In this document: piece by piece, positions 55,794 through 64,000 of the stretch | Numbering within the stretch: the stretch's first letter is position 1 | How the letters are laid out: every line of letters starts with the position of its first letter | Origin: Mycolicibacterium neoaurum ATCC 25795 | GTDB lineage: Bacteria > Actinomycetota > Actinomycetes > Mycobacteriales > Mycobacteriaceae | NCBI RefSeq assembly: GCF_000691525.1 | Contig: NZ_JMDW01000008.1 | Coordinates: 62,001 to 126,000, forward strand | DNA length: 64,000 nt | Direction: 5' to 3' | The notes under the pieces: generated by a model | The model's database searches: none | Seen by the model: the letters and a program-made list of their open reading frames with translations, nothing else | What the model was told of the DNA's origin: nothing | Translations under genes and position numbers: made by a program

Positions 55794-57547
55794 GTTGTCG
55801 GCGCCTTCTGACGGCCGCGGACCAGTCGCCCGGGCCGGGCCGCCGTAGGCACACCGTGCTCGGCGATGATCTCTCCGGACACGATGGTCGCAACGTACCC
55901 CTCGGCGGACTGGTCGAGTCGGCGACCGCCGGCAGGCAGATCGGCCTTGACGGTCGGGCGGTGCAACCGCATGGCGGCGGTGTCGAGGATGTTCACATCG
56001 GCCTTGTAGCCGACCGCGAGCTGGCCGCGGTCGGCCATCCCGGCGATCCGGGCGGGTACCGATGTCAGCTCGCGGATCACCTGCGGCAACGGCAGCCGGC
56101 CGGTGGGCCTGTCGCGCACCCAGTGCGTCAGCATATAAGTGGGAAAGCTTGCGTCGCAGATCATCCCGTAATGGGCGCCGCCGTCGCCGAGGCCCAGGAC
56201 GATGTCATCGCGCTGGATCAGTTCGGCGACGGTGTCCAGTGAATTGTCGCGGAAGTTGGCCAGCGTCACCAACAGCATGGCGTGCCCGTCGTCGTCGAGC
56301 AGTCGGTCATAGGCTTCTTCGAGCGGGTCGACACCGCGGGCCCTGGCCCGTGCGCCGATCGAATCCTGCGGCGAGGGTTCGTAATTGGGTGGATCGCCGA
56401 GTGGGTACATGTAGTCCCAGGCCTGGGCGGCGAACATCAACGGGTGTCCGTCGGAGGCCGGTGTGTCGGTCAGGATGCGCTTGCGCACCTCGGGTCGACG
56501 CATCCGCGCGACACGCTCGTCCAGTGGTAGGTCGGCGATCTCCCGGTAGGACGGGTACATCACGAACGGATTGCCCGACAGCTCCAGGCCCAGCACCAGG
56601 CCGATGGGGCGCGGGAAGATCTGGCCGGTCACCAAAGGTCCAGCTGGGCCTGCTTGCGCATTGGCCTTCTCGACCATCCGCAGTGCATCGAGATGCAGCG
56701 GCGGGCCGGCGTTGCCGATCGCGAGCGTGAACGTCACCGGCAAGCCGACGTCGGCGGCGACGTCGAAGACGGCCTTCAGCGCACCCTCGTAGTCGCCGGC
56801 CATCAGGTCGGGCACGAACTGCAGCAGTCCGCCACCGGCGTCATCGACGCCGCGGGCGATGGCCTCGATCTCGGCGTGCTGCGCCTCGTAACTCGGAATA
56901 GGTTGTCCGCCGGCGGTTTTGTGCAGCGTCAGTCGTGACGAGGCGAATCCGACGGCGCCGGCGCGGACGGCCTCCTCGGCCAGCTTGCGCATCATGGCCA
57001 GGTCCTCGGGGGTCGGGAGCTCGCGGTCGACCCCGCGCCTGCCCATCACGTAGACCCGCAACGGGGAGTGTGGCAGGAAGGCGGCGACATCGATATCGCG
57101 CTGTCGCGAATCGAGGGCGTCGAGGAACTCCGGGAAGGTCTCCCAGGTCCAGGGCAGGCCGTCGACCATGACCACGCCCGGGATGTCCTCGACACCGGCC
57201 ATCACGTCGACCAGCGTGTCGTGGTCCTCGGGCCGGCACGGCGCGAACCCGACGCCGCAGTTGCCCATCACCGCGGTGGTGACACCGTGCGCCGAGGACG
57301 GTGTCATGCGGTCACTCCAGATGGCCTGCCCGTCGTAATGGGTGTGCAGGTCGACGAATCCGGGCGTGACGTGCAACCCGGTGGCATCGATCTCACGATC
57401 GCCGGGGGCGTCGACGGCACCGATCGCGCGGATGGCGCCGTCGGCGATGGCGATGTCCCCGACATAGGGCTCACCGCCCAACCCGTCGACGATGGTGCCG
57501 CCCCGGATGACGAGATCGAATGTCTTCGCGTCGCCCTCGTATGTCAT
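55790..57547 (-). CDS. N-acyl-D-amino-acid deacylase-type amidohydrolase
   Basis: 585-residue metal-dependent amidohydrolase. The first metal motif is GFVDLHTHYDGQ, the catalytic Asp lies in GLGDGGAHYG, and the N- and C-terminal beta-strands (LVIRGGTIVDGLGGEPYVGDIAI and GYKADVNILD) form the usual side barrel. It matches D-aminoacylase/COG3653. The true substrate (N-acyl-D-amino acid or another amide) is unknown. TACATT (57554-57559, minus strand) lies 6 bases before the ATG, so the transcript is probably leaderless, and its promoter overlaps that of the divergent VOC gene. Confidence 0.86.
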   Translation of the reverse strand: MTYEGDAKTFDLVIRGGTIVDGLGGEPYVGDIAIADGAIRAIGAVDAPGDREIDATGLHVTPGFVDLHTHYDGQAIWSDRMTPSSAHGVTTAVMGNCGVGFAPCRPEDHDTLVDVMAGVEDIPGVVMVDGLPWTWETFPEFLDALDSRQRDIDVAAFLPHSPLRVYVMGRRGVDRELPTPEDLAMMRKLAEEAVRAGAVGFASSRLTLHKTAGGQPIPSYEAQHAEIEAIARGVDDAGGGLLQFVPDLMAGDYEGALKAVFDVAADVGLPVTFTLAIGNAGPPLHLDALRMVEKANAQAGPAGPLVTGQIFPRPIGLVLGLELSGNPFVMYPSYREIADLPLDERVARMRRPEVRKRILTDTPASDGHPLMFAAQAWDYMYPLGDPPNYEPSPQDSIGARARARGVDPLEEAYDRLLDDDGHAMLLVTLANFRDNSLDTVAELIQRDDIVLGLGDGGAHYGMICDASFPTYMLTHWVRDRPTGRLPLPQVIRELTSVPARIAGMADRGQLAVGYKADVNILDTAAMRLHRPTVKADLPAGGRRLDQSAEGYVATIVSGEIIAEHGVPTAARPGRLVRGRQKAPTT

Positions 57548-57553
57548 ACCTCG

Positions 57554-57563
57554 AATGTACGGT
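57554..57563. promoter_or_regulatory. Overlapping divergent -10 boxes
   Basis: TACATT on the minus strand (57554-57559) and TACGGT on the plus strand (57558-57563) share two bases. Each lies exactly 6 bases before a start codon (ATG 57547 minus, GTG 57570 plus), and the two codons are only 22 bases apart. Polymerase bound one way should exclude the other. Confidence 0.6.
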
Positions 57564-57569
57564 CACCAC

Positions 57570-57950
57570 GTGATAGATCACTTTGGAATCAACTGTGCGG
57601 ATTGGGAGCGGTCGAAGGCCTTCTACGACAAGGTGCTCGGCGTGCTGGGGTTCACCAGGCAGATGGATTTCGATGTCGCGATCGGCTACGGCGTCGAGGG
57701 CAAGCCAGACTTCTGGATCGCGGATATGAACTCGGGGGAGGCGACGGGCCCCAACCGGGAGACGCATATCGCATTCCAGGCCGCCGACACCGACGGGGTG
57801 CGTGCGTTCTACGACGCGGCAGTGGAGGCCGGTGCGGAGTCGCTACACGCACCGCGGCTGTGGCCCGAGTATCACCCCGGCTACTTCGGGGCGTTCGTCC
57901 GCGACCCGGACGGCAACAACGTCGAGGCCGTATTCCACGGGGCCGCTTAG
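57570..57950 (+). CDS. VOC-family (glyoxalase/dioxygenase-like) protein
   Basis: 126 residues. IDHFGINCADWERSKAFYDKVLGVLGF, then THIAFQAADTDGVRAFYDAAVEAGAE and FVRDPDGNNVEAVFH make the two beta-alpha-beta-beta-beta units of a VOC fold. Metal ligands His4 and Glu122 (VEAVFH) look preserved. The activity is unknown. GTG 57570 is chosen since TACGGT lies 6 bases upstream and family members begin with this I-D-H-F-G segment; ATG 57555 would fall within the promoter. Confidence 0.8.
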   Translation: MIDHFGINCADWERSKAFYDKVLGVLGFTRQMDFDVAIGYGVEGKPDFWIADMNSGEATGPNRETHIAFQAADTDGVRAFYDAAVEAGAESLHAPRLWPEYHPGYFGAFVRDPDGNNVEAVFHGAA

Positions 57951-57979
57951 GGCGGGCGCGCCCCGGGTACCTTCCCGAT

Positions 57980-58492
57980 ATGTCTGATGCTGCGAGGGAA
58001 TTGCTGCGCGACGCCTTCACCCGGCTCATCGAGCATGTCGACGAGGTGACCGACGGGTTGTCCGACGAGGTCTCGTCCTGGCAGCCGGTCGCGGGCGCCA
58101 ACAGCATCGCCTGGTTGGTGTGGCACAGCGCGCGAGGACAGGATCTGCAGGTGTGCGATATCGCCGGCACCGAGCAGATCTGGACCCGCGACGGGTGGCG
58201 GGAACGGTTCGCGCTCGACCTGCCCGGCAACGATATGGGCTACGGGCACACGCCGGATGAGGTGGCGAAGGTGCGTGCGCCTGCCGATCTGCTCGCCGGC
58301 TACTACCACGCCGTGCACAAGATGAGTCTGGAGTACATCGCGACCGTCGATGACGCCGAGTTGGCGCGCATCGTGGACGACGGATGGGACCCGCCGGTGA
58401 CGGCCTCCGCCCGACTGGTGAGCATCGTCGACGACTGTGCCCAGCATCTCGGTCAGGCCAAGTACATCCGCGGCACCCTCCTCCAGGACTGA
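57980..58492 (+). CDS. DinB/DUF664-family protein (mycothiol-dependent enzyme candidate)
   Basis: 170 residues. The four-helix DinB pattern is seen: LLRDAFTRLIEHVDEVTDGL, then SIAWLVWHSARGQDLQV with the first metal His, and DDCAQHLGQAKYIRGTL with the last. Members are often mycothiol-dependent detoxification or isomerase enzymes, but the reaction is not established. TACCTT (57968-57973) lies exactly 6 bases before ATG 57980, so the mRNA is probably leaderless. The long open frame running back to 57068 is a shadow. Confidence 0.75.
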   Translation: MSDAARELLRDAFTRLIEHVDEVTDGLSDEVSSWQPVAGANSIAWLVWHSARGQDLQVCDIAGTEQIWTRDGWRERFALDLPGNDMGYGHTPDEVAKVRAPADLLAGYYHAVHKMSLEYIATVDDAELARIVDDGWDPPVTASARLVSIVDDCAQHLGQAKYIRGTLLQD

Positions 58493-58498
58493 CCGAAC

Positions 58499-58512
58499 TT
58501 GACAGGTGTCAA
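58499..58512. promoter_or_regulatory. Palindromic operator upstream of the aldehyde dehydrogenase
   Basis: TTGACA-GG-TGTCAA is a perfect 6-base inverted repeat with a 2-base centre, 44 bases before the aldehyde dehydrogenase start and 32 bases before its TAGCAT -10 box. The TTGACA half is the same word as the centre of the operator at 5475-5500. Confidence 0.45.
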
Positions 58513-58555
58513 CCCCGGTGCGAGATAGGTCACAGCCCCGGTCTAGCATGTGGCT

Positions 58556-60067
58556 ATGACTGCAACAGCAGACCGTTCCGACGTGTCGACCATCCTGAAT
58601 CCAGCAACCGGTGCGGTCGCGGGCCAGGTGCGCTGGACCAATCCCGCCGATGTGCCCCAGATCGCCGCCGGCCTGCGCGAAGCCCAACAGGGCTGGGAGG
58701 CGCGCGGCGCCAAGGGCCGGGCCAAGGTGCTGGCCCGCTACGCCGTGTGGCTCGACGAACACCGTGACGAAATCGAGCGGCTGCTGATTGCCGAGACCGG
58801 CAAATCGACGACCGATGCCGCTCAGGAGGTGTTGCTGATCAGCATCATCCTCTCCTACTACATCAAGACGGTGGAGAAGGCGATGGCGCCCGATCCCCGT
58901 CCCGCCCCGCTGCCCTTCCTGTCGGTGAAGAAGATTGCCGTCCATTACCGGCCACGGGCGGTCGTCGGCATCATCGCGCCGTGGAACTATCCCGTCGCCA
59001 ATGCCCTGATGGACGCCGTGGGCGCGCTGGCCGCCGGTTGTGCGGTCCTGCTGAAGCCGTCCGAGCGCACGCCCTTGACCGCCGAGGTGCTGCTGCGCGG
59101 CTGGATCGACTGTGGCGCCCCCGAGGTGCTCGCTCTGGCCCAGGGTGCGCGCGAGGTTGCCGAGGCGGTCATCGACACTTCCGACTACATCCAGTTCACC
59201 GGATCGAGCGCCACCGGCGTCAAGGTGATGGAGCGGGCCGCTCGCCGGCTCACCCCGGTCAGCCTGGAACTCGGCGGTAAGGACCCGATGATCGTCCTCG
59301 ATGATGCCGATATCGCGCTGGCGGCCAACGCCGCGGTGTGGGGGGCGATGTTCAATGCCGGGCAGACCTGCGTCTCGGTAGAGCGGGTATATGTCATGGA
59401 CTCGGTCTACGACCAGTTCGTCGCGGCGGTCGTCAAGGCCGTGGAGAACCTGAAGATGGGTGCGGGCGCTGGTTTCGACTTCGGTGCCCTGATCGACGAC
59501 TCGCAGGTCGCCGTCACCGCGCGCCATGTCGACGACGCACTGGCCAAGGGCGCCAAGGCGCTCACCGGCGGCAAGCGCCCGGAGGGCAAGGGCAGCTTCT
59601 ACCCACCCACGGTGCTCGTCGACGTCGACCATTCGATGCTGTGCATGACCGAGGAGACCTTCGGGCCGACACTGCCGATCATGAAGGTGTCCTCGGTCGG
59701 CGAGGCGGTCCGGCTGGCCAACGACAGCCCCTACGGTCTGAGTGCCTCGGTGTTCTCCAAGGACGTTGAGCGGGCCGAGGATGTGGCCGTCCAACTGGAG
59801 TGCGGGGCGGTCAACGTCAACGACGTGATCTCCAACCTGATGCTGCCGACCGCTCCGATGGGTGGCTGGAAGACCTCGGGGATCGGCGCGCGGTTCGGCG
59901 GGCTCGACGGGGTGCGCAAGTTCTGCCGTCAGGAGACGGTCGTCGTGCCGCGTACCGCGGCGGGGGCAGGCAGCAATTACTACAACCACACCGTCAAGGC
60001 GCTGGCCCGCGGCAACAAGTTGATGACCAAGTTCGCTCAGATCCGTCCGCGCCGCGAAGCCAAGTAA
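58556..60067 (+). CDS. NAD(P)-dependent aldehyde dehydrogenase (succinate-semialdehyde-type group)
   Basis: 503 residues. PWNYPVANALMDAVG, FTGSSATG, catalytic Glu in LELGGKDP and nucleophile Cys in NAGQTCVSVERVYV are intact. The C-terminal extension (ARGNKLMTKFAQIRPRREAK) and general pattern resemble mycobacterial GabD2-like enzymes, but the substrate is not certain. ATG 58556 has TAGCAT (58544-58549) exactly 6 bases upstream, so it is likely leaderless; GTG 58550 is an alternative. A palindrome at 58499-58512 suggests a dedicated repressor. Confidence 0.87.
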   Translation: MTATADRSDVSTILNPATGAVAGQVRWTNPADVPQIAAGLREAQQGWEARGAKGRAKVLARYAVWLDEHRDEIERLLIAETGKSTTDAAQEVLLISIILSYYIKTVEKAMAPDPRPAPLPFLSVKKIAVHYRPRAVVGIIAPWNYPVANALMDAVGALAAGCAVLLKPSERTPLTAEVLLRGWIDCGAPEVLALAQGAREVAEAVIDTSDYIQFTGSSATGVKVMERAARRLTPVSLELGGKDPMIVLDDADIALAANAAVWGAMFNAGQTCVSVERVYVMDSVYDQFVAAVVKAVENLKMGAGAGFDFGALIDDSQVAVTARHVDDALAKGAKALTGGKRPEGKGSFYPPTVLVDVDHSMLCMTEETFGPTLPIMKVSSVGEAVRLANDSPYGLSASVFSKDVERAEDVAVQLECGAVNVNDVISNLMLPTAPMGGWKTSGIGARFGGLDGVRKFCRQETVVVPRTAAGAGSNYYNHTVKALARGNKLMTKFAQIRPRREAK

Positions 60068-60125
60068 CCCCTGCTGTTCACCCGGGCGTCACCGTCACGT
60101 ACGTCCGGGTGGATAGCTTCGGCGG

Positions 60126-60983
60126 GTGACCCTGGATGCCGCCGGCTACGCCGTCCGTGACGATGACGACGACGACCCCGAACTGTTGCTGTTGCCCAGC
60201 GGCGACGTCGTCGACACCTGGCGGGAGAACTATCCCTACGCCGAGCGGATGAACCGCGCCGAGTACGAGGAGCAGAAGCGGCTGCTGCAGATCGAACTGT
60301 TGAAGCTGCAGAAGTGGAGCCAGGCCAACGGCCTGCGGCACGTCATCGTCTTCGAGGGCCGCGACGCCGCAGGCAAGGGTGGCACCATCAAGCGGTTCAT
60401 GGAACATCTCAATCCGCGCGGTGCCCGGGTGGTCGCCCTGGAGAAGCCCACCGAGAAGGAACGCACCCAGTGGTACTTCCAGCGCTACGTGCAGCATCTG
60501 CCCGCCGCCGGTGAGATCGTGCTCTTCGACCGGTCTTGGTACAACCGGGCCGGTGTCGAACGGGTGATGGGCTACTGCACACCCAAGCAGCACGCGGAGT
60601 TCATCCGGCAGACGCCGCTGTTCGAGCAGATGCTGGTCAACGACGGCATCAGCCTGACCAAGCTGTGGTTCTCGGTGACCCAGAACGAGCAGCGGACCCG
60701 GTTCACCATCCGCCAGGTGGACCCGGTCCGGCAGTGGAAGCTCTCACCGACCGACCTGGCATCGCTGGACAAATGGGGCGACTACACCGCGGCCAAGGAA
60801 GACATGTTCTCCTGGACCGACACCGAGACCGCGCCGTGGACCGTGGTGAAAAGTAACGACAAGAAACGCGCCAGGATCAACGCGATGCGCCATGTCCTGA
60901 GTAAGTTCGACTACGACAACAAGGACTACGACGTGGTCGGCAGGCCCGATCCACTGATCGTGGGACGCGCGCTATCGGATTGA
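60126..60983 (+). CDS. ppk2: Polyphosphate kinase 2
   Basis: 285 residues. Walker A GRDAAGKGG (78-86), lid and Walker B FDRSWYNRAGVERV (Asp135) and the basic lid region match PPK2 class I. The enzyme moves phosphate between polyphosphate and GDP/ADP. The N-terminal 28 residues are acidic (DDDDDDPE). GTG 60126 follows TAGCTT (60114-60119) by 6 bases, as in leaderless genes. In M. tuberculosis, ppk2 (Rv3232c) lies near a WS/DGAT locus, as here. Confidence 0.93.
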   Translation: MTLDAAGYAVRDDDDDDPELLLLPSGDVVDTWRENYPYAERMNRAEYEEQKRLLQIELLKLQKWSQANGLRHVIVFEGRDAAGKGGTIKRFMEHLNPRGARVVALEKPTEKERTQWYFQRYVQHLPAAGEIVLFDRSWYNRAGVERVMGYCTPKQHAEFIRQTPLFEQMLVNDGISLTKLWFSVTQNEQRTRFTIRQVDPVRQWKLSPTDLASLDKWGDYTAAKEDMFSWTDTETAPWTVVKSNDKKRARINAMRHVLSKFDYDNKDYDVVGRPDPLIVGRALSD

Positions 60984-60999
60984 TCATGAAAGGGGCGGC

Positions 61000-61857
61000 A
61001 TGCGTTCTCTGCTGGCCGCTCTGCTCTGGCTCGTGACCACGGCGCTGCTGGTCGTCACACTGCCCGCGCTGTGGGCCCAGCAGCACATCGTCAGTGAGGA
61101 CGGTTATGCCGACCTCGCGGCATCGGCGGCCAAGGACAGTGCCCTGCAGCAGCCGATGGCCGCCGAGCTGACCGACCGGATCACGGCAGCGACCGGAACC
61201 TCGGGCACCCAGGCGACCTTGATCGGCGCCGCCGCCAACGGGTACACCTCCAGCGACGTGTTCCCCGGACAGTTCGGCGCGATAAACCGGGTCGCACACC
61301 GCTGGCTGTTCACCGACGACGCGCAGGGCCGGTGGGTGGTGGACCTGTCCCCGATGCTCGACGACGGTTCGATCCGCCAGACGCTGGCCGATTTCGGTGT
61401 GCAGCCACCGCAGGATCTGCAGGTGGCGATCACCGAGGATGCCTCCGGCGGGCTGCGTCCCGGACAGCTGCGCCCCGCCGCGGTGTGGGGGCCGTGGGCG
61501 AGCATCGGGGTGGCGGTGCTGACCGGGGTGTTCGCGTTGCTCACCCTCGCTGCATCACGTCGGCGGGGCAAAATGCTTGGGGCGCTCGGGGTTTCGGGCC
61601 TGCTTGTCGGTGCGGCCGGCTGGGCCGGTATCGAGATCGGCCGCCGTTACGTCGACACCGCGCTGGACCGCACCACCGGCAACATCCGCGAGATCGCCGA
61701 GGTCATGGTCGAGCACGCCATCTCCGGCATGCATGTCTGGCTCAACCTCACGCTGACCATCAGCGGCGGCGTCGTGATCATCGGCATCATCGTGTCCCTG
61801 CTCAGCGGACTCGGGGGAGCTCGTCGCGAAGAGGTGCCGGTCAACCGGAAACGGTGA
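61000..61857 (+). CDS. Conserved membrane protein between ppk2 and WS/DGAT
   Basis: 285 residues, family not named. An N-terminal helix (LLAALLWLVTTALLVVTLPALWA), an extracytoplasmic domain of about 140 residues (ending near LRPGQLRPAAVWG), then three helices (WASIGVAVLTGVFALLTLA, KMLGALGVSGLLVGAAGWAG and LTLTISGGVVIIGIIVSLLSG). AAAG-rich ribosome site GGGG lies 4-8 bases before the ATG, so it is translated with a leader, 16 bases after ppk2. Function unknown; possibly cotranscribed with ppk2. Confidence 0.75.
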   Translation: MRSLLAALLWLVTTALLVVTLPALWAQQHIVSEDGYADLAASAAKDSALQQPMAAELTDRITAATGTSGTQATLIGAAANGYTSSDVFPGQFGAINRVAHRWLFTDDAQGRWVVDLSPMLDDGSIRQTLADFGVQPPQDLQVAITEDASGGLRPGQLRPAAVWGPWASIGVAVLTGVFALLTLAASRRRGKMLGALGVSGLLVGAAGWAGIEIGRRYVDTALDRTTGNIREIAEVMVEHAISGMHVWLNLTLTISGGVVIIGIIVSLLSGLGGARREEVPVNRKR

Positions 61858-61860
61858 CGC

Positions 61861-63288
61861 TCACCGGCGTCCGCGGGGCGGCACCCGCTTACCCGGTCGT
61901 GGTTCGGCCAGACCGGCGCCCACCTCCAGGTCGTAGAGCGCCGGTTCGATCAGATCGGCCATCTTGTGGATGTCCGCCGCCACCTCCGGGGTGGTGATGA
62001 ACCCGAAATCGACCGAGTCGCAGTAACTGAAGCACGTGACGTTGAGCGCCACGTCGAACAGCAACGGCCCCAGCGGCATCAGGCTCTCGACCTTCGCCCC
62101 CGCCAGGTACAGCGGAAACGGCGGCCCCGGCACATTGCTGATCACCACGTTCATCGGCGCGATCGAACTGCCGATCCCACTGGCCGCATAGGCGCGGGAC
62201 GCCAGTGCCAGCAGGCCGGGTGGCGTTGTCTCGGTATAACCCATGATCTGGTTGGCCGTCAGCGCCTTGGCCATCTCCTTGGCGCCCTGGGTGTAGGCGT
62301 AGATCTTCTTGATCCGTTCGGCCGGATCGGCGATATCGCTGGCCAGGACGACGGTCATCGCCGACACCTGGTTGCCCACGGCATTGTCGGCATCGGTGCG
62401 GGTGGACACCGGCACCTGGGACACCAGCGATTTGTCCGGTAGCTCGTCGCGCTCCTTGAGATAGTCGCGCATCGCCCCGGAAACCAGCGCAAGGACGACA
62501 TCGTTGAGCTTGACCCCGTAGGCCTCCTTGACCTTCTTCACCCGGTCCAGTGGCACCCGGGCCCCGGCGACCCGTCGGTGCGGCGAGATCGGGGCGTTGA
62601 ATCGGACAGTCGGAGAATCGAAATAGCGTGGCGGCTTGTTGTCGATGTTGCGCACCGCGATCTGTTGGCGCACCGTCTGTTCGACCAGGCGGGCGATCCG
62701 GTATGGCGTCTTCACACCGATGTTGATCAGATCGTTGATCAGCTGCAGCTCCGGTCGCGGCAGCCGCTTGCCGACCAGGGAACCGTCCACGTCGACGGCC
62801 GGCGGGCGGGGCTCGGGCGTGACGTCGAAGAGGATCTCGGTCAGACCCGCACCGGAGACACCGTCGACGACGGCGTGATGCATCTTGGTGATGATCGCGA
62901 CGCGCCCGTCCCGAAGACCCTCGATCCACCACAGTTCCCACAGCGGCTTGGACCGGTCGAGCTTGTAGGACATCAGCCGCCCGGCGAGCTCGTCGAATTC
63001 CTTGCGGCCGCCGGGTGCGGGCACCGCGATCCGCCGGATGTGGAAATCGATATCCAGGTCGTCGTCCTCGACGAACCACGGCCGGTCCAATCCCATCGGA
63101 GACCCGGTCACCCGCCACCGCAGCTGCGGCAACTCTGGCAACCGGCTGGCGACCAGATCGCGGACCCTCTCGAAGGTGAAATCCGGTGCGTCCGTTGGAT
63201 CACACACCGCACAGGCGCCGATATGCATATGCCAACCGTTGGTTTCAGCGAACCAGAAGGCTGCATCGACGCTCGATAGCCGGCTCAT
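61861..63288 (-). CDS. Wax ester synthase/diacylglycerol acyltransferase (WS/DGAT)
   Basis: 475 residues from ATG 63288. The HHxxxDG acyltransferase motif is HHAVVDG (137-143), and the C-terminal half has [44 protein letters not shown], the WES_acyltransf C-domain. It joins acyl-CoA to diacylglycerol to store triacylglycerol. TACGCT (63296-63301, minus strand) lies 7 bases before 63288, favouring this leaderless ATG over the one at 63294. From memory, the M. tuberculosis relatives next to ppk2 (Rv3233c/Rv3234c) are two shorter ORFs; here the gene is whole. Confidence 0.92.
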   Translation of the reverse strand: MSRLSSVDAAFWFAETNGWHMHIGACAVCDPTDAPDFTFERVRDLVASRLPELPQLRWRVTGSPMGLDRPWFVEDDDLDIDFHIRRIAVPAPGGRKEFDELAGRLMSYKLDRSKPLWELWWIEGLRDGRVAIITKMHHAVVDGVSGAGLTEILFDVTPEPRPPAVDVDGSLVGKRLPRPELQLINDLINIGVKTPYRIARLVEQTVRQQIAVRNIDNKPPRYFDSPTVRFNAPISPHRRVAGARVPLDRVKKVKEAYGVKLNDVVLALVSGAMRDYLKERDELPDKSLVSQVPVSTRTDADNAVGNQVSAMTVVLASDIADPAERIKKIYAYTQGAKEMAKALTANQIMGYTETTPPGLLALASRAYAASGIGSSIAPMNVVISNVPGPPFPLYLAGAKVESLMPLGPLLFDVALNVTCFSYCDSVDFGFITTPEVAADIHKMADLIEPALYDLEVGAGLAEPRPGKRVPPRGRR

Positions 63289-63327
63289 GGGCATCAGCGT
63301 ACGGAAGCGCTGCGCTGCGCGGATACG

Positions 63328-63543
63328 TTATGCGTCAGAGCGACGGGTGAGCGCCTCGGTGATCCCGAGCGCGATGAGGATGTCGGCGACGGTGACCAAC
63401 AGCCCGGCCCAGTACATCCACTTGATCGTGGCATCGGGTTGGGCCGCGAAGTAGACGAACAGGAAGATCGGCCCGACGATGCCACACACCAGCGTCATCG
63501 ACTGGATGACGAGGTAGCGCTTGAACACCGTGAGCCCGGACAT
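63328..63543 (-). CDS. Small two-helix membrane protein
   Basis: 71 residues with two helices (YLVIQSMTLVCGIVGPIFLFVYFAAQP and WMYWAGLLVTVADILIALGITEAL). No family recognised. TAGGCT (63551-63556, minus strand) lies 7 bases before the ATG and contains the stop codon of the neighbouring peptidase gene, so the transcript is probably leaderless. Length and clean start support a real gene. Confidence 0.65.
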   Translation of the reverse strand: MSGLTVFKRYLVIQSMTLVCGIVGPIFLFVYFAAQPDATIKWMYWAGLLVTVADILIALGITEALTRRSDA

Positions 63544-63553
63544 CGGCGCCAGC

Positions 63554-64000
63554 CTAGTTGCCGATGGTCTGCCACAGATAGCGGTAGATCAGCGCCGAGC
63601 GGAACGCCGCCTGCGAGTTGTCCGCCGCCCCGCCATGGCCGCCCTCGATGTTCTCGTAGTAGCTCACCGGGTGCCCGGCCTCTTCCAGTGCCGCGGTCAT
63701 CTTGCGTGCATGCCCCGGATGCACGCGATCATCGCGGGTCGACGTGGTGATCAGGATCGGCGGGTACGTCCGATCGGCCGAGATATTCTGATAGGGCGAG
63801 TATTTGGAGATGAACTCCCAGTCCCCGGGATCGTCGGGATTACCGTACTCGGCCATCCAGGATGCACCGGCCAACAACAGATGAAAACGCTTCATGTCCA
63901 GCAGCGGGACACTGCAGACCAGGGCGCCGAACCGATCCGGGTATCGGGTCAGCATGATGCCCATCAGCAATCCGCCGTTGCTGCCGCCCTGAGCGCCGAG
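63554..64000 (-). CDS. Prolyl oligopeptidase family serine peptidase, C-terminal fragment
   Basis: The gene continues beyond the right edge; about 148 C-terminal residues are visible, including the reading frame up to base 64000. The catalytic triad is complete: Ser in GGSNGGLLMG (63960-63990), Asp in TRDDRVHPGHA and His in EGGHGGA. S9A peptidases cut after proline in short peptides. The N-terminal propeller domain is outside the window. The visible stop is shared with the -10 box of the small membrane protein gene. Confidence 0.88.
   Translation of the reverse strand, partial: LGAQGGSNGGLLMGIMLTRYPDRFGALVCSVPLLDMKRFHLLLAGASWMAEYGNPDDPGDWEFISKYSPYQNISADRTYPPILITTSTRDDRVHPGHARKMTAALEEAGHPVSYYENIEGGHGGAADNSQAAFRSALIYRYLWQTIGN

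Noticed and set aside
58499..58504. TTGACA as the -35 box of the aldehyde dehydrogenase promoter
   Set aside because: The distance to the TAGCAT -10 box is 39 bases, far from the usual 16-19, so it is more likely half of an operator palindrome.
57947..59989. 680-residue minus-strand frame opposite the DinB and aldehyde dehydrogenase genes
   Set aside because: Mirror frame of two well-supported genes; no promoter, ribosome site or domain.

Overview
The window is high-GC actinobacterial DNA with tightly overlapping genes (ATGA and TGATG junctions) and many GTG starts. Gene content and order point to Mycobacterium, probably a fast-growing Mycolicibacterium-type species. From memory, much of it follows the M. 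tuberculosis Rv0421c-Rv0440 order: hydrolase-thiD-thiC, xthA, GNAT, def, DUF3263, virR, sodC, GCS2, LON-domain protein, cdc48-like ATPase, pssA, psd, moeA, SDR, groEL2. The species cannot be named from the sequence alone. I saw no rRNA, tRNA, insertion sequence, CRISPR array or origin, and no gene-free stretch longer than about 185 bases.

Layout. 1-9 kb: the tail of an MmpL transporter, a nucleobase permease, an acyl-CoA ligase/SDR/aldehyde dehydrogenase operon behind a strong palindrome, an amino-acid permease and a Baeyer-Villiger-type monooxygenase. 8.6-12.5 kb: a thiamine operon (thiC-thiD-hydrolase-DUF4190 protein) under a TPP riboswitch. 12.5-19.8 kb: an MFS exporter and a divergent catabolic cluster (SDR-TetR-phosphotransferase against acyl-CoA dehydrogenase-Zn alcohol dehydrogenase), whose gene set resembles ACAD10/11 and levulinate-type 4-hydroxyacyl-CoA breakdown. 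19.8-28.2 kb: one long minus-strand operon, def-GNAT-jetA-jetB-jetC-xthA-hypothetical, in which a Wadjet/MksBEF SMC-like module lacking the jetD nuclease sits between genes that are adjacent in M. tuberculosis.

28.2-31.5 kb: DUF3263, virR, sodC, GCS2 ligase, LON-domain protein. 31.5-37.6 kb: a six-gene Mrp Na+/H+ antiporter operon with MrpA and MrpB fused. 37.7-43.6 kb: a Cdc48-like AAA protein with a degenerate first ATPase domain, the phosphatidylethanolamine genes pssA and psd, moeA and an SDR. 43.6-52.7 kb: a PH-domain membrane-protein pair, a HAD phosphatase, an SF2 helicase, a cupin, a second SDR with a divergent TetR gene, and a sulfonate/taurine-type ABC importer. 52.66-54.5 kb: groEL2 with two CIRCE operators and a clear terminator.

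54.5-64 kb: a DUF559-like protein whose end lies in a large inverted repeat, a split-barrel flavoprotein, a D-aminoacylase-type amidohydrolase, VOC and DinB proteins, an aldehyde dehydrogenase, polyphosphate kinase 2, a membrane protein, a WS/DGAT acyltransferase, a small membrane protein and the end of a prolyl oligopeptidase.

The main themes are lipid and aldehyde catabolism, envelope biogenesis and stress physiology. The least expected features are the JetD-less Wadjet module joined to xthA, the predicted 4-hydroxyacyl-CoA pathway, and at least fifteen genes whose start codon sits 6-7 bases after a TANNNT -10 box, as expected for leaderless transcripts.
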